Below are positions 9,604 through 17,619 of a DNA stretch of 64,000 nt, in pieces. Origin of the DNA: an uncultured Planctomycetota bacterium (GTDB lineage: Bacteria > Planctomycetota > Phycisphaerae > SM23-33); the NCBI GenBank assembly GCA_903892515.1, contig CAITIS010000001.1, positions 77,552 through 141,551 on the forward strand, read 5' to 3'. A program made the translations under genes and the position numbers. Position 1 is the first letter of the stretch. The number at the start of each line of letters is the position of its first letter. Under the pieces are notes generated by a model that was given only the letters and a program-made list of their open reading frames with translations, made no database searches and had not been told where the DNA came from.

Positions 9604-10026
9604 ATGACCGAACAACCGGCCGAGCAGCCCAAACCCGTCGAACCCGCCAAGCCCGCCGAGCAGCCACAGGCCGCCGAGGCAGCCAAGCCCACCATCGTGT
9701 ATGACGATTTCGCCAAGCTGGACCTGCGCGTGGGCAAGGTGCTGGCCTGCCGCGAGCACCCCAACGCCGACAAGCTGATCGTGCTGGACGTCGACCTGGG
9801 CGGCGGCCAGGTGCGGCAGATCTGCGCCGGCCTGAAGGCCTACGTGCAGATGGACCAGATGGTGGGCAAGAACATCATCGTGGTGGCCAACCTCGAACCG
9901 CGCCGCATGCGCGGGCTGGACAGCCAGGGCATGCTGCTGGCGGCAACGCACTTTGAAGGCGAGCAGCAGCGCGTCACGCCGCTGAGCATCGACCCGGCCG
10001 TGCCGCCGGGCTCGAAGGTTTCGTAG
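9604..10026 (+). CDS. Stand-alone tRNA-binding OB-fold protein (MetRS C-terminal/CsaA type)
   Basis: 140 aa. Residues 1-28 are a low-complexity Pro/Ala/Glu/Lys linker. The rest is a Trbp111/EMAP-II type tRNA-binding domain: FAKLDLRVGKVLACREHPNADKL, GKNIIVVANLEPRRMRG and DSQGMLLAA are diagnostic. In many bacteria this domain is the C-terminus of methionyl-tRNA synthetase; the MetRS encoded at 17.6-19.2 kb here lacks it. This protein may therefore act in trans as a MetRS beta subunit (inference). It is divergent from manA; AAAGGAAACC precedes the ATG. Confidence 0.9.
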   Translation: MTEQPAEQPKPVEPAKPAEQPQAAEAAKPTIVYDDFAKLDLRVGKVLACREHPNADKLIVLDVDLGGGQVRQICAGLKAYVQMDQMVGKNIIVVANLEPRRMRGLDSQGMLLAATHFEGEQQRVTPLSIDPAVPPGSKVS

Positions 10027-10072
10027 CGTTCCAGGCCGACCGTAAAAACCCGCGTCAAACGGCGGCAGGAAC

Positions 10073-10184
10073 GGTTGCCAAAAGCCTTTCCCGATTGGAT
10101 GGTGGGTTTCCTAACCCGCCACCCTTGTCACATGGACGTGGCGGGTTGGGACACCCGCCACGCGGATGTCGGTAATTGCTCTAG
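10073..10184. repeat. ~110-bp dispersed hairpin repeat, copy 2
   Basis: Runs from GGTTGCCAAAAGCC to GGTAATTGCTCTAG with the same GGTGGGTTTC...AACCCGCCAC and GTGGCGGGTT...ACCCGCCAC inverted segments as the copy at 3744-3850. Confidence 0.65.
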
Positions 10185-10204
10185 TTACTCTGTCCGGCCC
10201 AGAT

Positions 10205-10290
10205 TGTCGGGTGCCACACCTGCGGCGTTTGCAGGTGTGTAAACGGCACGGCTGCAAACACCGCAGCCGTGGCACCCACATTATTGCCCG
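10205..10290. repeat. GGGTGCCAC/GTGGCACCC hairpin repeat
   Basis: GGGTGCCACACCTGCGGCGTTTGCAGG... pairs with ...CACCGCAGCCGTGGCACCC. A close relative lies at 22150-22225. It sits just downstream of the minus-strand propeller gene and could also act as an RNA 3' structure. Confidence 0.55.
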
Positions 10291-10299
10291 GACAGAGTT

Positions 10300-11535
10300 C
10301 TAGTCAAACCCGGCCGGGCTGGGGGCCGGGGCCGCCGGCGCGGGCGGAGCCTTGCGGGCTGGCCGGGGTGGCGCGGGAGCGGCGGCGGGCTTGGGAGCCT
10401 CTTGCACAGATGGCTTGCTCGGCACGGCAGGCTTGCTTGGCACAGCCGGTTTGATCGGCTCGGCAGGCTTGGTCTGCGCGGATGGCTTGGCCGGAGCGGC
10501 CGACGCCAATACCGCCGGCTGCTTGAGCGAGTATCGTTTCACGACCTGGCCGGTGCGGCAATCCACCACGCAGGCCAGGCTGCTGGCCCGCTTGAGCACC
10601 GGCTGCCGCAGCGTGTCATCGCCCGTGATCTCCAAGCTGGGCAGGTACAGCAACCGCTGCGAATCAGGCGAGAAGCACGCCTCGGTCTGCTTGCCGGCCT
10701 GGCCCAGCGCCTTCTTCTGGCCATTCAGCGAAACCAGTTGGAGCTTGCCATCTTCCCACAGGGCCAATTCCCGCCCGTCGGCTGAACACGCCAGCACGTG
10801 CTTGCCGTCCATCCAGCCATCGCGCCAGATCTCCTTGCCGTCGGCGAAATTGACGGCCCGGACATCGCGCCCGTTCTTGCCCGTCAGGAACAGCACCGAC
10901 GAGGGCGGCTGGGTCGCCTCGTGCAGCGGATACAGCCCTTGCAGGGTCCACAGCGTCTGGCCCTTCCAGGTGCGGACGGTGGCTGAACCTTCGGGCTCGA
11001 AACTGGCATACGCCCTGGCGTCAGAACTGTATTGCGGCAGCAGCGCCGCGCCTCTCCGGCCATACCGGCTCACCTGCCACGTGGCCATGCTGATGCGGAA
11101 GACGGCGTTGTTGGCCGAGGAGGCACAGAACAGCGTCCGGCCACTGGCGCTGAAGCCCAGCGTGTCAATCGGCGCTGCCTTTGCCAGCGTGAGGGTGTCC
11201 TGGCACTGGCCGGTCTGCAGGTCGTAGAAGCTGCATTCGATGTCGTCGCCCTTGGCCACCAGGCAGGCCAGCACCGGTGCCTTGCCGGGCGAGAGGGCGA
11301 ATTCGCTGTCGCGAAAGTGGAAACGGTCCAGATGGAAGAAGCTGCGGCTCTTGCCCGCGGCCGTGTCGTACGCCCCCACCGCCCCGTCGGACCAGACGCT
11401 CACCAGCACGTCATCGCCCAACGCCACCCACGCCACCTCGCCCGCCGGCAGCGTCGCCCGCGGCATGGCCAGGGAAACCGTCGGCGCCAGACACAACGTC
11501 AGCACAACCAAGCAACAGGCTAGCACGCGCAACAT
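10300..11535 (-). CDS. Exported WD40/beta-propeller-like protein with Pro/Ala/Lys-rich tail
   Basis: About 411 aa from the ATG at 11535 (GAAAGG 7 bp upstream); a second in-frame ATG lies at 11556. A signal peptide (MLRVLACCLVVLTLCLAPTV) is followed by ~310 residues with propeller-like strand patterns (SPGKAPVLACLVAKG, GFSASGRTLFCAS, FSPDSQRLLYLPSL). The last ~75 residues are a degenerate KPAEPIKPAVPSKPA-type repeat, probably an extended linker. No catalytic motif recognised. No PEP-CTERM tail, unlike the other exported proteins here. Confidence 0.7.
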   Translation of the reverse strand: MLRVLACCLVVLTLCLAPTVSLAMPRATLPAGEVAWVALGDDVLVSVWSDGAVGAYDTAAGKSRSFFHLDRFHFRDSEFALSPGKAPVLACLVAKGDDIECSFYDLQTGQCQDTLTLAKAAPIDTLGFSASGRTLFCASSANNAVFRISMATWQVSRYGRRGAALLPQYSSDARAYASFEPEGSATVRTWKGQTLWTLQGLYPLHEATQPPSSVLFLTGKNGRDVRAVNFADGKEIWRDGWMDGKHVLACSADGRELALWEDGKLQLVSLNGQKKALGQAGKQTEACFSPDSQRLLYLPSLEITGDDTLRQPVLKRASSLACVVDCRTGQVVKRYSLKQPAVLASAAPAKPSAQTKPAEPIKPAVPSKPAVPSKPSVQEAPKPAAAPAPPRPARKAPPAPAAPAPSPAGFD

Positions 11536-11689
11536 CGCAGACCTTTCGTAACTCATTGCTCACAGTATCGGCCAAGGCCGGCGCAAGAACCTACTCATTT
11601 CGGCCGGCGAATGTCGAGCCGTTAGCACTACAACGCTACGAATGGAGTCTTGGCGTTGCGACTGGATTGGAGGCCCGAAGGGCCGGGAC

Positions 11690-11850
11690 GATTGTAGCCG
11701 GGGGCGTGAGCCAGGCTGCAGGGCTGGAATCATCACATCCCCGCAACCCAGGGCGGCCCTCTGCCCTGGGCTGGACTCTTCATGCCATCTTCGGGCTTAG
11801 GCAATGCGGATTGAATCGCCGTCTGCAAAAGCCCTCGGGCTCAGAGAACA
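11690..11850. repeat. CCCAGGGC...GCCCTGGG hairpin repeat block; gap 11557-12015
   Basis: Contains CCCAGGGCGGCCCTCTGCCCTGGG and a following GGGCTTAGGCAATGCGGATTGAATCGCC segment shared with 62080-62155. Another member is at 37480-37680. No ORF is convincing in this ~480-bp gap between a minus- and a plus-strand gene. Confidence 0.6.
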
Positions 11851-12015
11851 GTTTTATTGCACATCCGCACGGCTTATGGCCGAGCCGTTCAACGGGCATC
11901 CACGAGTATCATGCATCTGCAGCCGGTTCTTCTTGTGGCCGCGAACACATATATTCGGTGACCTTCGGCAAGCTCGGCCGGCACACGCTTGTTTGCCGGG
12001 CCGGCATGGGCTAAC

Positions 12016-12921
12016 ATGGCCCGCCCTGTGAAAACCAGACCTTACCAACTTAGCTCGCTGCCTGGGACAGAAGACTTCTCTATTGTCGGCTACAGCGTGG
12101 CCGGCGAGGAGTCGGTCATCCTGGTGCCCGAGCTGGACGTTGTCTTTGATATCGGCAAGTGCCCCCGCGAAGCCTTGCGGATCAACCACGTTTTGCTGAC
12201 GCACGGGCACATGGACCACGCCGCCGGCATCGCGTATTACTTCTCGCAGCGGGATTTTCAGGGCATTTCGGGCGGCACGGCCTTGGTGCCCAAAGGCCTG
12301 GTAGCGCCACTGGAGACGCTGATGCAGGCCGTCGCCGGCGTGGAGGGCCATCCTTCGCCGCACAAGTTCGTCGGCATGAGCGACGGCCAGGACTACGAAG
12401 TCCGCCGCGGCCTGTTCGCCCGGGCCTTCGCCACGCGCCACGTCGGCAGCTGCCTGGGCTTTAGCCTCGTGGACGTCCGCCAGAAACTCAAGCCCGAATT
12501 TTCCGACAAGACCGGCCCGGAGTTGGTGGCGCTCAAAAAGCAGGGCACGCCGATCACCAACCGCATGGAAATACCGCTGGTGGCGTACCTGGGCGACACG
12601 GCCAAGGGCAATTACATGGACCTGCCCTGCGTCCGCGAGGCCAAGGTGCTGCTGATCGAATGCACCTTCTTTGACCCCGACCACGTCAAGCGGGCCCGCG
12701 CCGGCAAGCATATCCACGTCATCGACCTGCCCGAGGTGCTGGAAGGCACGCACAACGAAAAGATCGTACTGACGCACGTGACGCGCCGGACGAACATGTC
12801 AGCGGCCAAGAAGATCCTTAAAAAAGCCCTGTCCAAGGAAACCCTGGAGCGAGTCACGTTCCTCATGTCACGCAAGTACATCGAAGAAGACGACCTGTCG
12901 CAACCGCCCAGCGGCCAGTAA
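12016..12921 (+). CDS. Metallo-beta-lactamase-fold hydrolase, RNase Z-like
   Basis: 301 aa from ATG 12016 (MARPVKTRPYQ); the track's longer TTG form adds nine unlikely residues. The metal-binding motif is LLTHGHMDHAAG (HxHxDH), followed by a later YLGDTA Asp, LLIECTFF and a His near LTHVTRRTN. The order resembles ribonuclease Z-like MBL proteins, which are Zn hydrolases, but the family includes many uncharacterised members. No strong ribosome site. Stands alone between repeat-rich gaps. Confidence 0.82.
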   Translation: MARPVKTRPYQLSSLPGTEDFSIVGYSVAGEESVILVPELDVVFDIGKCPREALRINHVLLTHGHMDHAAGIAYYFSQRDFQGISGGTALVPKGLVAPLETLMQAVAGVEGHPSPHKFVGMSDGQDYEVRRGLFARAFATRHVGSCLGFSLVDVRQKLKPEFSDKTGPELVALKKQGTPITNRMEIPLVAYLGDTAKGNYMDLPCVREAKVLLIECTFFDPDHVKRARAGKHIHVIDLPEVLEGTHNEKIVLTHVTRRTNMSAAKKILKKALSKETLERVTFLMSRKYIEEDDLSQPPSGQ

Positions 12922-12949
12922 CGCCGCGGTCAGTGGCGCCGGTTGGCTA

Positions 12950-13048
12950 CAGGTGGCACAGCCTTTCAGGCTGTGCGGCACAGGCTGAAAGCCTGTGCCA
13001 CCCATCAGGTCATGAGCGACGGAGCACTGGAAAGCCTGTGCCACCCCA
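12950..13048. repeat. GGTGGCACAGCCTTT...AAAGCCTGTGCCACC double-hairpin repeat
   Basis: A ~52-bp unit with two inverted halves, followed by a partial second unit (13030-13048). Other copies: 16085-16138 (inside tgt), 55298-55352, 55630-55682, 56204-56254. Confidence 0.75.
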
Positions 13049-13094
13049 AACGTGCAAACACGCAAACTCAAGGCGTTCCAGGACGGCCTCTACG

Positions 13095-13129
13095 AAAAAA
13101 AGCAGGCGAACCCGCGAAGGTTCGCCTGC
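13095..13129 (-). terminator. Rho-independent terminator of the lectin-like PEP-CTERM gene
   Basis: On the minus strand a perfect 10-bp stem (GCAGGCGAAC/GTTCGCCTGC) with a short loop is followed by seven T. It lies 39 bp after the stop of the gene at 13168-13917. Confidence 0.9.
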
Positions 13130-13167
13130 GTGTGTACGTTCAGGATCAGCTCAGGCTCTGGCGACGG

Positions 13168-13917
13168 CTATATGCGACGGCGACGCAGCAGCGCCAGGCC
13201 GCCCGCCAACAGCACGGCCAGCGTGGTCGGCTCGGGGATATCTCCCTGGATCTTGCTCTCGATGATGCCCAGCGGGAACAGGCTGGTGGTTGTATCGTGG
13301 GGGTTGTTGGCGTTCCACATGCCGGCGCCGGCATGATACGTGTTTGTGCCGTCAGTTTCGCCAGGGTGGTTGGCCATGTGCAGATACGCGTGATTTCCAG
13401 CCTGCGGGCCGTACGGAGCAGGAGCCGGCGTGGTCGTGTCGGCCCAGCGGTAGTACAGCGGGGACGCGGCAGTATCCAACGGCGCTAAATTCCGCCACTC
13501 CCACGATGTCCCGTTACCGTCTGCGGGCTTGGACAACCCGATCCAGGCGATGTTCTTAAACGGATCCTTGGAACCCGGAGCCACAGCGGCCTGGTCCTGC
13601 GTGTAAGCCTGGCTGGCGAATTCGGTTGCGAGGAAATTATCCTCGTTGGTCCAGCCTTCCTTGCCGTTGTTGTCGATGACGGCCAAGTCGCCGCCGGCGC
13701 CCAGCGCTTCTGTCAGGGCGTTATCCCACGTGGCATAGGTGTGCGTCAGAGTATAATAATGCCTAAGCCCAGGTTCGGTGGGATCGTAGTGCCATTGATA
13801 GCTCGACGGCAAGCCTAGCTGCGCGGCGACGGCAGGGCTAACGGTGTCTGCAAAAGCGGGGGAAGCGAGCGCGAGCGACACGGCAAAACAGCTAATGAGC
13901 AGAATGAACCTGAGCAT
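13168..13917 (-). CDS. Secreted C-type lectin-like protein with PEP-CTERM anchor
   Basis: 249 aa. Signal peptide (~23 residues, cut near AFA). The body has C-type-lectin-like features: HYYTLTHTYATWDNALTEAL, NEDNFLATEF, AWIGLSKPADGNGTSWEWRN and YYRWADT near the centre. The C-terminus IPEPTTLAVLLAGGLALL plus RRRRI is a PEP-CTERM signal. Probably an exported surface protein that may bind a glycan or ligand; binding is inferred from fold only. RBS GAGGAG precedes the ATG, a terminator follows, and the GCTCA pair motif lies 15-36 nt upstream. Confidence 0.85.
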   Translation of the reverse strand: MLRFILLISCFAVSLALASPAFADTVSPAVAAQLGLPSSYQWHYDPTEPGLRHYYTLTHTYATWDNALTEALGAGGDLAVIDNNGKEGWTNEDNFLATEFASQAYTQDQAAVAPGSKDPFKNIAWIGLSKPADGNGTSWEWRNLAPLDTAASPLYYRWADTTTPAPAPYGPQAGNHAYLHMANHPGETDGTNTYHAGAGMWNANNPHDTTTSLFPLGIIESKIQGDIPEPTTLAVLLAGGLALLRRRRI

Positions 13918-14251
13918 GTTACACTCCTCTTTTGATTGAGCTGAGCCTTTGAGCTAGTGGTACCCGAGCCAGGTGCCATCTAACTAATAGAAATCATATC
14001 AGGTTCTCCATAAGGTGTCAACGCGAAAAAGCTTTAGCGGCGAGCTTAATTTTCTCTTAGGTAATGACTTATCAGTGAGTCTCAACAAAGCCGTCAGGCC
14101 AGCCCCAGAATGACGGCAGTAAGTCCATGCCCGCCTGATGTTTGGATTACACCCCTCTGACGAACTCCGCAGGCACTGGCCGGCTTGGCGAGTATTGGAG
14201 CGGCGCCAGAAATAAACAATTAGTGACAGCCCTCCTCAAAGGGCGCCAGCC
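13918..14251. other. Intergenic region without gene
   Basis: About 330 bp. The first ~40 bp hold the TGAGCTGAGCCTTTGAGC motif upstream of the PEP-CTERM gene. The rest is AT-richer than its surroundings; I see no ORF or clear structure. Confidence 0.6.
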
Positions 14252-15139
14252 TTACTCGTGCTTGTCGTGGTAGTGCCAACGCCCACCCTTGCGTCCGCGC
14301 CGGCCCTTAGTTCCTGATAGGGCTTTGGGCCCCTCGTTGCCCTGAGCTTCGAGTTTATCCAGCTCCATAAGTGCTCGATCGGCGTTGAAGACCGGCGGCG
14401 GCAAGGCGGCCGCTGCGTCCCGGGCCTGCGCCGGGTCGATGTCCGTTCGCGCATAGCCCATGCCGCGAAATACCGGCAGGTGCTTGACGTGATCGATGAT
14501 CTCGCGGCGCGACCGGCCTTGCGGGGCGTCGGGCCAATTGCCCTTGTGCGCGTGGAAGTCGAAGAACGCCGGCGCCACCGCCAGAATGTACTTCCAGTAC
14601 GCCGGGTTGTCCGTCTGGATCACCAGCAGGCCGCCGGGGATGAGCACGCGATGCACGTCCAATAGGAACTGCGGCGTGATCAGCCGGAGGTTGGCCTTGC
14701 GCGGGTCGTAATATGGCTGCGGATGGTATATATGTACCTGTGACACGCTGGCCGGCGGGATGTGCCGCGGCAGCACCACGCGGGCGTCGCCGACGGCGAA
14801 GCGCACATTGCCCAGGCCACGTTGGCGGGCGCGCTTGCGGGCGTAGCGAATCACCACCGGCAGGTTGTCCATGCCCAGGTGGTCCCACTCGGGATTGCCA
14901 AAGCCTGACAGCAGCGTGCTCCGGCCATTGCCACAGCCGATGTCCAGCACGACCGGCGCCTTTCGGCCAAAGATCTGCTCGAAATCGACAAAGCCCTCGG
15001 GCCACTGGCGCAGGGCCGAGACCGTCCACTGCTCGGGCGGCAGGATCTGGCCGGGGATCGGCACGCCGAATTCGTTCTCCACCGAGCCCGGTGGCAATGG
15101 CTTGTCGCGTTGCGGTTCGTTCGTAGTCATTTGGTCCAT
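14252..15139 (-). CDS. trmB: tRNA (guanine-N7-)-methyltransferase, TrmB family
   Basis: 295 aa from ATG 15139 (a second ATG three codons on is equally possible). The SAM-binding motif is VVLDIGCGNGRST, followed by GMDNLPVVIRYARKRA, FAVGDARVVLP and QVHIYHPQPYYDPRKANLRL, the last being the TrmB signature region (usual FPDPWPKKRH, here changed). TDNPAYWKYIL matches the motif near the active site. It forms m7G46 in tRNA. The C-terminus carries a basic KGRRGRKGGRW tail. The altered PDPW motif makes the exact substrate slightly uncertain. Confidence 0.82.
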   Translation of the reverse strand: MDQMTTNEPQRDKPLPPGSVENEFGVPIPGQILPPEQWTVSALRQWPEGFVDFEQIFGRKAPVVLDIGCGNGRSTLLSGFGNPEWDHLGMDNLPVVIRYARKRARQRGLGNVRFAVGDARVVLPRHIPPASVSQVHIYHPQPYYDPRKANLRLITPQFLLDVHRVLIPGGLLVIQTDNPAYWKYILAVAPAFFDFHAHKGNWPDAPQGRSRREIIDHVKHLPVFRGMGYARTDIDPAQARDAAAALPPPVFNADRALMELDKLEAQGNEGPKALSGTKGRRGRKGGRWHYHDKHE

Positions 15140-15185
15140 CCTAGCAAATACGGCATCTCAGGGCCATTGCCAGCACGGATTCAAT

Positions 15186-15465
15186 TAGCAGGGATGCAGG
15201 GAATGCATGGGATGAAGAGAATTGATGATTGCTGGAACTGGTTTCATACCGTTTCACGGCTGCAATCGGGCGTGAGCCTCATTGGGCCGCAAAGACCACA
15301 GCCGAGGGCGGCTGTGCCACGGGTCAAACCGATCCTGAGTTGTGGTTGGTGATTTGGCGCGACCATAGCACCAGACGCATTCAAATCGCAAATCGAACAT
15401 CGCAAATCGAAAAAGCCTTCATCCCATGCATCCCCTGCATCCCTGCTAATGAATTCCTGCTAACG
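15186..15465. repeat. TTAGCAGGGATGCAGGGGATGCATGGGATGA inverted pair plus CCGAGGGCGGC hairpin
   Basis: The ~30-bp unit lies at 15186-15217 and, inverted, at 15420-15452; a third copy is at 19279-19312. Between the two arms sits a CACAGCCGAGGGCGGCTGTG hairpin (15297-15320). No gene in this 385-bp gap; it may be a composite mobile or REP-like unit. Confidence 0.7.
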
Positions 15466-15524
15466 AGTTTTTGCTGGTGGCCGCGTGTCTGGCTTCGGCT
15501 GGATCGAATCGCTATCTTGGCGGA

Positions 15525-16721
15525 ATGGTCGAATTGCAAATTGAGAAAACCTGCGGGCGAGCGCGGGCCGGCGTGCTGAACACCGTCCATGGCCAGGTGC
15601 CCACGCCCGTGTTCATGCCCGTCGGCACCGCCGGCACGGTCAAGAGCGTCACGCCCGAGCAGATCAAGGCCTGCGGCTCGCGGATCGTCCTGGCCAACAC
15701 GTACCACCTGATGCTCCGGCCAGGCGCCGACGTGGTCGGCGCCTTGGGCGGCCTGCACCGGCTCATGGCCTGGGACGGCCCGATCCTCACCGACAGCGGC
15801 GGCTACCAGGTCTTCTCGCTGGCCGAGATGCGGAAACTCACGCCCGAGGGCGTCACGTTCCGCTCGCACATCGACGGCTCGTCGGTGCTGCTGACGCCCG
15901 AGAGCTGCATGGACATCCAGTCGGCCTTGGGTTCGGACATCATCATGCAACTCGACGAATGCCCCCCCGGCCAGGCCCCGCGCGAGCAGGTGCTCTCAGC
16001 GGTTGAGCGATCGGCCGCATGGGCGGCACGCTGCAAACAAGCCTGGCAGCGCAACGAAGAGAAGAACACGGAATCCGCCTCTCGGGTGGAAGAGGCTTTC
16101 GAGCCTGTTCCGCACAGCCTGGAAAGGCTGTGCCACCGTCAGTCGCTTTTTGGCATTCAGCAAGGCGGCGTGCACGTGGACCTGCGGGCTGAGTCGGCCC
16201 GGCGGATCGTCGAACTGGACCTGCCCGGCTACGCCATTGGCGGGCTGTCGGTGGGCGAGGGGCACGAGCCGATGGTGGCCGTGCTGGATCACATCGACGA
16301 GCAATTGCCCAAGGGCAAGCCGCGGTACCTGATGGGCGTGGGCGAGCCGCGCGACATCCTGGCGGCCGTGCTGCGCGGCGTGGACATGTTCGACTGCGTG
16401 CTGCCCACCCGCAACGCCCGCAACGGCCAGGCCTTCACGTGGACCGGCCGGCTGAAGCTGCGCAACGCCATTCACGCCCGCGAAACCCTGCCGCTGGACG
16501 AAACCTGCCCCTGCTACACCTGCCGTAACTTCAGCCGGGGGGCGCTGCGCCACTACTTCATGGCCTCGGAGATGCTGGGCCCGACGCTGCTGACGATCCA
16601 CAACCTGGCCTTCTTCGCCCAATTCATGGCCGTCATTCGCCAAGCCATTTTCGAGGGCGACCTGGAAAGCAAGAGCGCATCGTGGCTCGATGCCATGTAC
16701 CGGCAGGAAAGCGAAGCATAG
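15525..16721 (+). CDS. tgt: Queuine tRNA-ribosyltransferase (TGT) carrying a repeat-derived insert
   Basis: 398 aa from ATG 15525. Conserved TGT features: ANTYHL, the catalytic-site TDSGGYQVFS, YAIGGLSVGE, nucleophile Asp in FDCVLPTRNARNG, and the Zn site CPCYTC...H. The enzyme exchanges guanine 34 of GUN-anticodon tRNAs for the queuosine precursor. Between the CKQAW helix and LFGIQQGG there are ~30 extra residues (KNTESASRVEEAF...SLERLCHRQ) encoded by a copy of the 52-bp intergenic repeat; the frame stays open. All catalytic motifs are present, so it is probably functional. Confidence 0.93.
   Translation: MVELQIEKTCGRARAGVLNTVHGQVPTPVFMPVGTAGTVKSVTPEQIKACGSRIVLANTYHLMLRPGADVVGALGGLHRLMAWDGPILTDSGGYQVFSLAEMRKLTPEGVTFRSHIDGSSVLLTPESCMDIQSALGSDIIMQLDECPPGQAPREQVLSAVERSAAWAARCKQAWQRNEEKNTESASRVEEAFEPVPHSLERLCHRQSLFGIQQGGVHVDLRAESARRIVELDLPGYAIGGLSVGEGHEPMVAVLDHIDEQLPKGKPRYLMGVGEPRDILAAVLRGVDMFDCVLPTRNARNGQAFTWTGRLKLRNAIHARETLPLDETCPCYTCRNFSRGALRHYFMASEMLGPTLLTIHNLAFFAQFMAVIRQAIFEGDLESKSASWLDAMYRQESEA
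16085..16138. repeat. Intergenic double-hairpin repeat copy inside tgt
   Basis: GGTGGAAGAGGCTTTCGAGCC...CTGGAAAGGCTGTGCCACC matches, with few changes, the intergenic copy at 55298-55352 and the family at 12950. It lies within the tgt coding sequence and keeps the frame. Confidence 0.85.
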
Positions 16722-16881
16722 GGCACGAGCGAGGGCGTAGGGCAGAGGGCGTAGGGAGTGGGTCGCAGAGCAAAGGGTGCAAAGCGCATCGTACAGGGCG
16801 TAGCGTGGCAGGCCTTGAACTCCTCTCCCTTGACGGGGGCTCCCGCCTGGGCTAACTAAGCCGCCGCTAACGCGGCTGGGG

Positions 16882-16966
16882 CGGTTGCCAAGAGCCTTTT
16901 CCACTGGGATGTGAGTCTCGGTTTCCTAAACCGCCACGCGAAGATCTATTTTGGCAATTCCTCTAG
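16882..16966. repeat. ~110-bp dispersed hairpin repeat, copy 3 (shortened)
   Basis: GGTTGCCAAGAGCCTTTTCC ... TTTTGGCAATTCCTCTAG; the ends are inverted with respect to each other (TTGCCAA/TTGGCAA). Its centre is shorter than in the copies at 3744 and 10073. The remaining gap 16722-17005 has no gene. Confidence 0.6.
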
Positions 16967-17005
16967 AACGGCCACTTCATGTTGGGCAGAGCGGCCAAGT
17001 CGCGT

Positions 17006-17230
17006 TTACGGCGAGCCCAGGATCTTCACGGCGATGAGGAAGGCCATGTAGGCCAGGAAGAGCACCGCCAGCACGATCAGCAGCCACTTGGGCCTGCGGG
17101 CGGCGCGGTCGGGGATGCCATCAACCACGTCCACCGGTTCGGTGAGCAGAGTTTGCGAAGCGTCGGTCTGGGCGTCCTTGCCCTTGGCATCTTTGGCGGG
17201 CGCGGAGGTCTTGGCGGGACGGTTTGCCAT
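17006..17230 (-). CDS. Small single-pass membrane protein of unknown function
   Basis: 74 aa: a hydrophilic Lys/Ala/Asp-rich N-terminal half (residues 1-47), then one transmembrane segment (WLLIVLAVLFLAYMAFLIAV) and a short tail. Its ATG overlaps the stop of the upstream Minf_1886-like gene by one base (TAATG), so the two are translationally coupled and follow metG in one operon. I do not recognise a family. Confidence 0.75.
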   Translation of the reverse strand: MANRPAKTSAPAKDAKGKDAQTDASQTLLTEPVDVVDGIPDRAARRPKWLLIVLAVLFLAYMAFLIAVKILGSP

Positions 17231-17619
17231 TAGCGCGTCCCTGCCGCGCCGGGCGAAAAGGCGTCGTCGAAGGTATACACGTCGCGGAAGTCTTCGAGGC
17301 TGTCGTCGTCGGTCTTCTGCATGAGGTTATTGTTCACCAGCAGGTACACCATCTGGCCAAAGTCCAGCGTGGCGCGGATGCGCCAGCGGCCCAGCACCAT
17401 CCGGGCCAGCATGCCCCAGCGTTCCACGGCCTCATCGCGCAGCGACCAGCAAAGCTGCTGACCCGAGACGTGCCTGGGCCGGTTGGCGGCGGCTTCATCG
17501 CCATGACATTGCCGCACCGCCCGCGCCAGGCCCTCGTGCAGGAAGGCGTACGCCTCCAGCGGATACCGGCCATCGCTTCGCACCAACTCGGTCAACTGTT
17601 GTTCGGGAGATCTATTCAT
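17230..17619 (-). CDS. Minf_1886-type (Planctomycetes/Verrucomicrobia-restricted) protein
   Basis: 129 aa from ATG 17619, which overlaps the metG stop as ATGA; the longer track ORF runs back into metG. The sequence (YPLEAYAFLHEGLA, HVSGQQLCWSLRDEAVERWG, FGQMVYLLVNNNLMQKTDDDS, FRDVYTF) matches my recollection of the TIGR04138/Minf_1886 family, which is confined to Planctomycetes, Verrucomicrobia and relatives and has no known function. Operon position after metG may hint at a translation-related role, but this is only context. Confidence 0.82.
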   Translation of the reverse strand: MNRSPEQQLTELVRSDGRYPLEAYAFLHEGLARAVRQCHGDEAAANRPRHVSGQQLCWSLRDEAVERWGMLARMVLGRWRIRATLDFGQMVYLLVNNNLMQKTDDDSLEDFRDVYTFDDAFSPGAAGTR

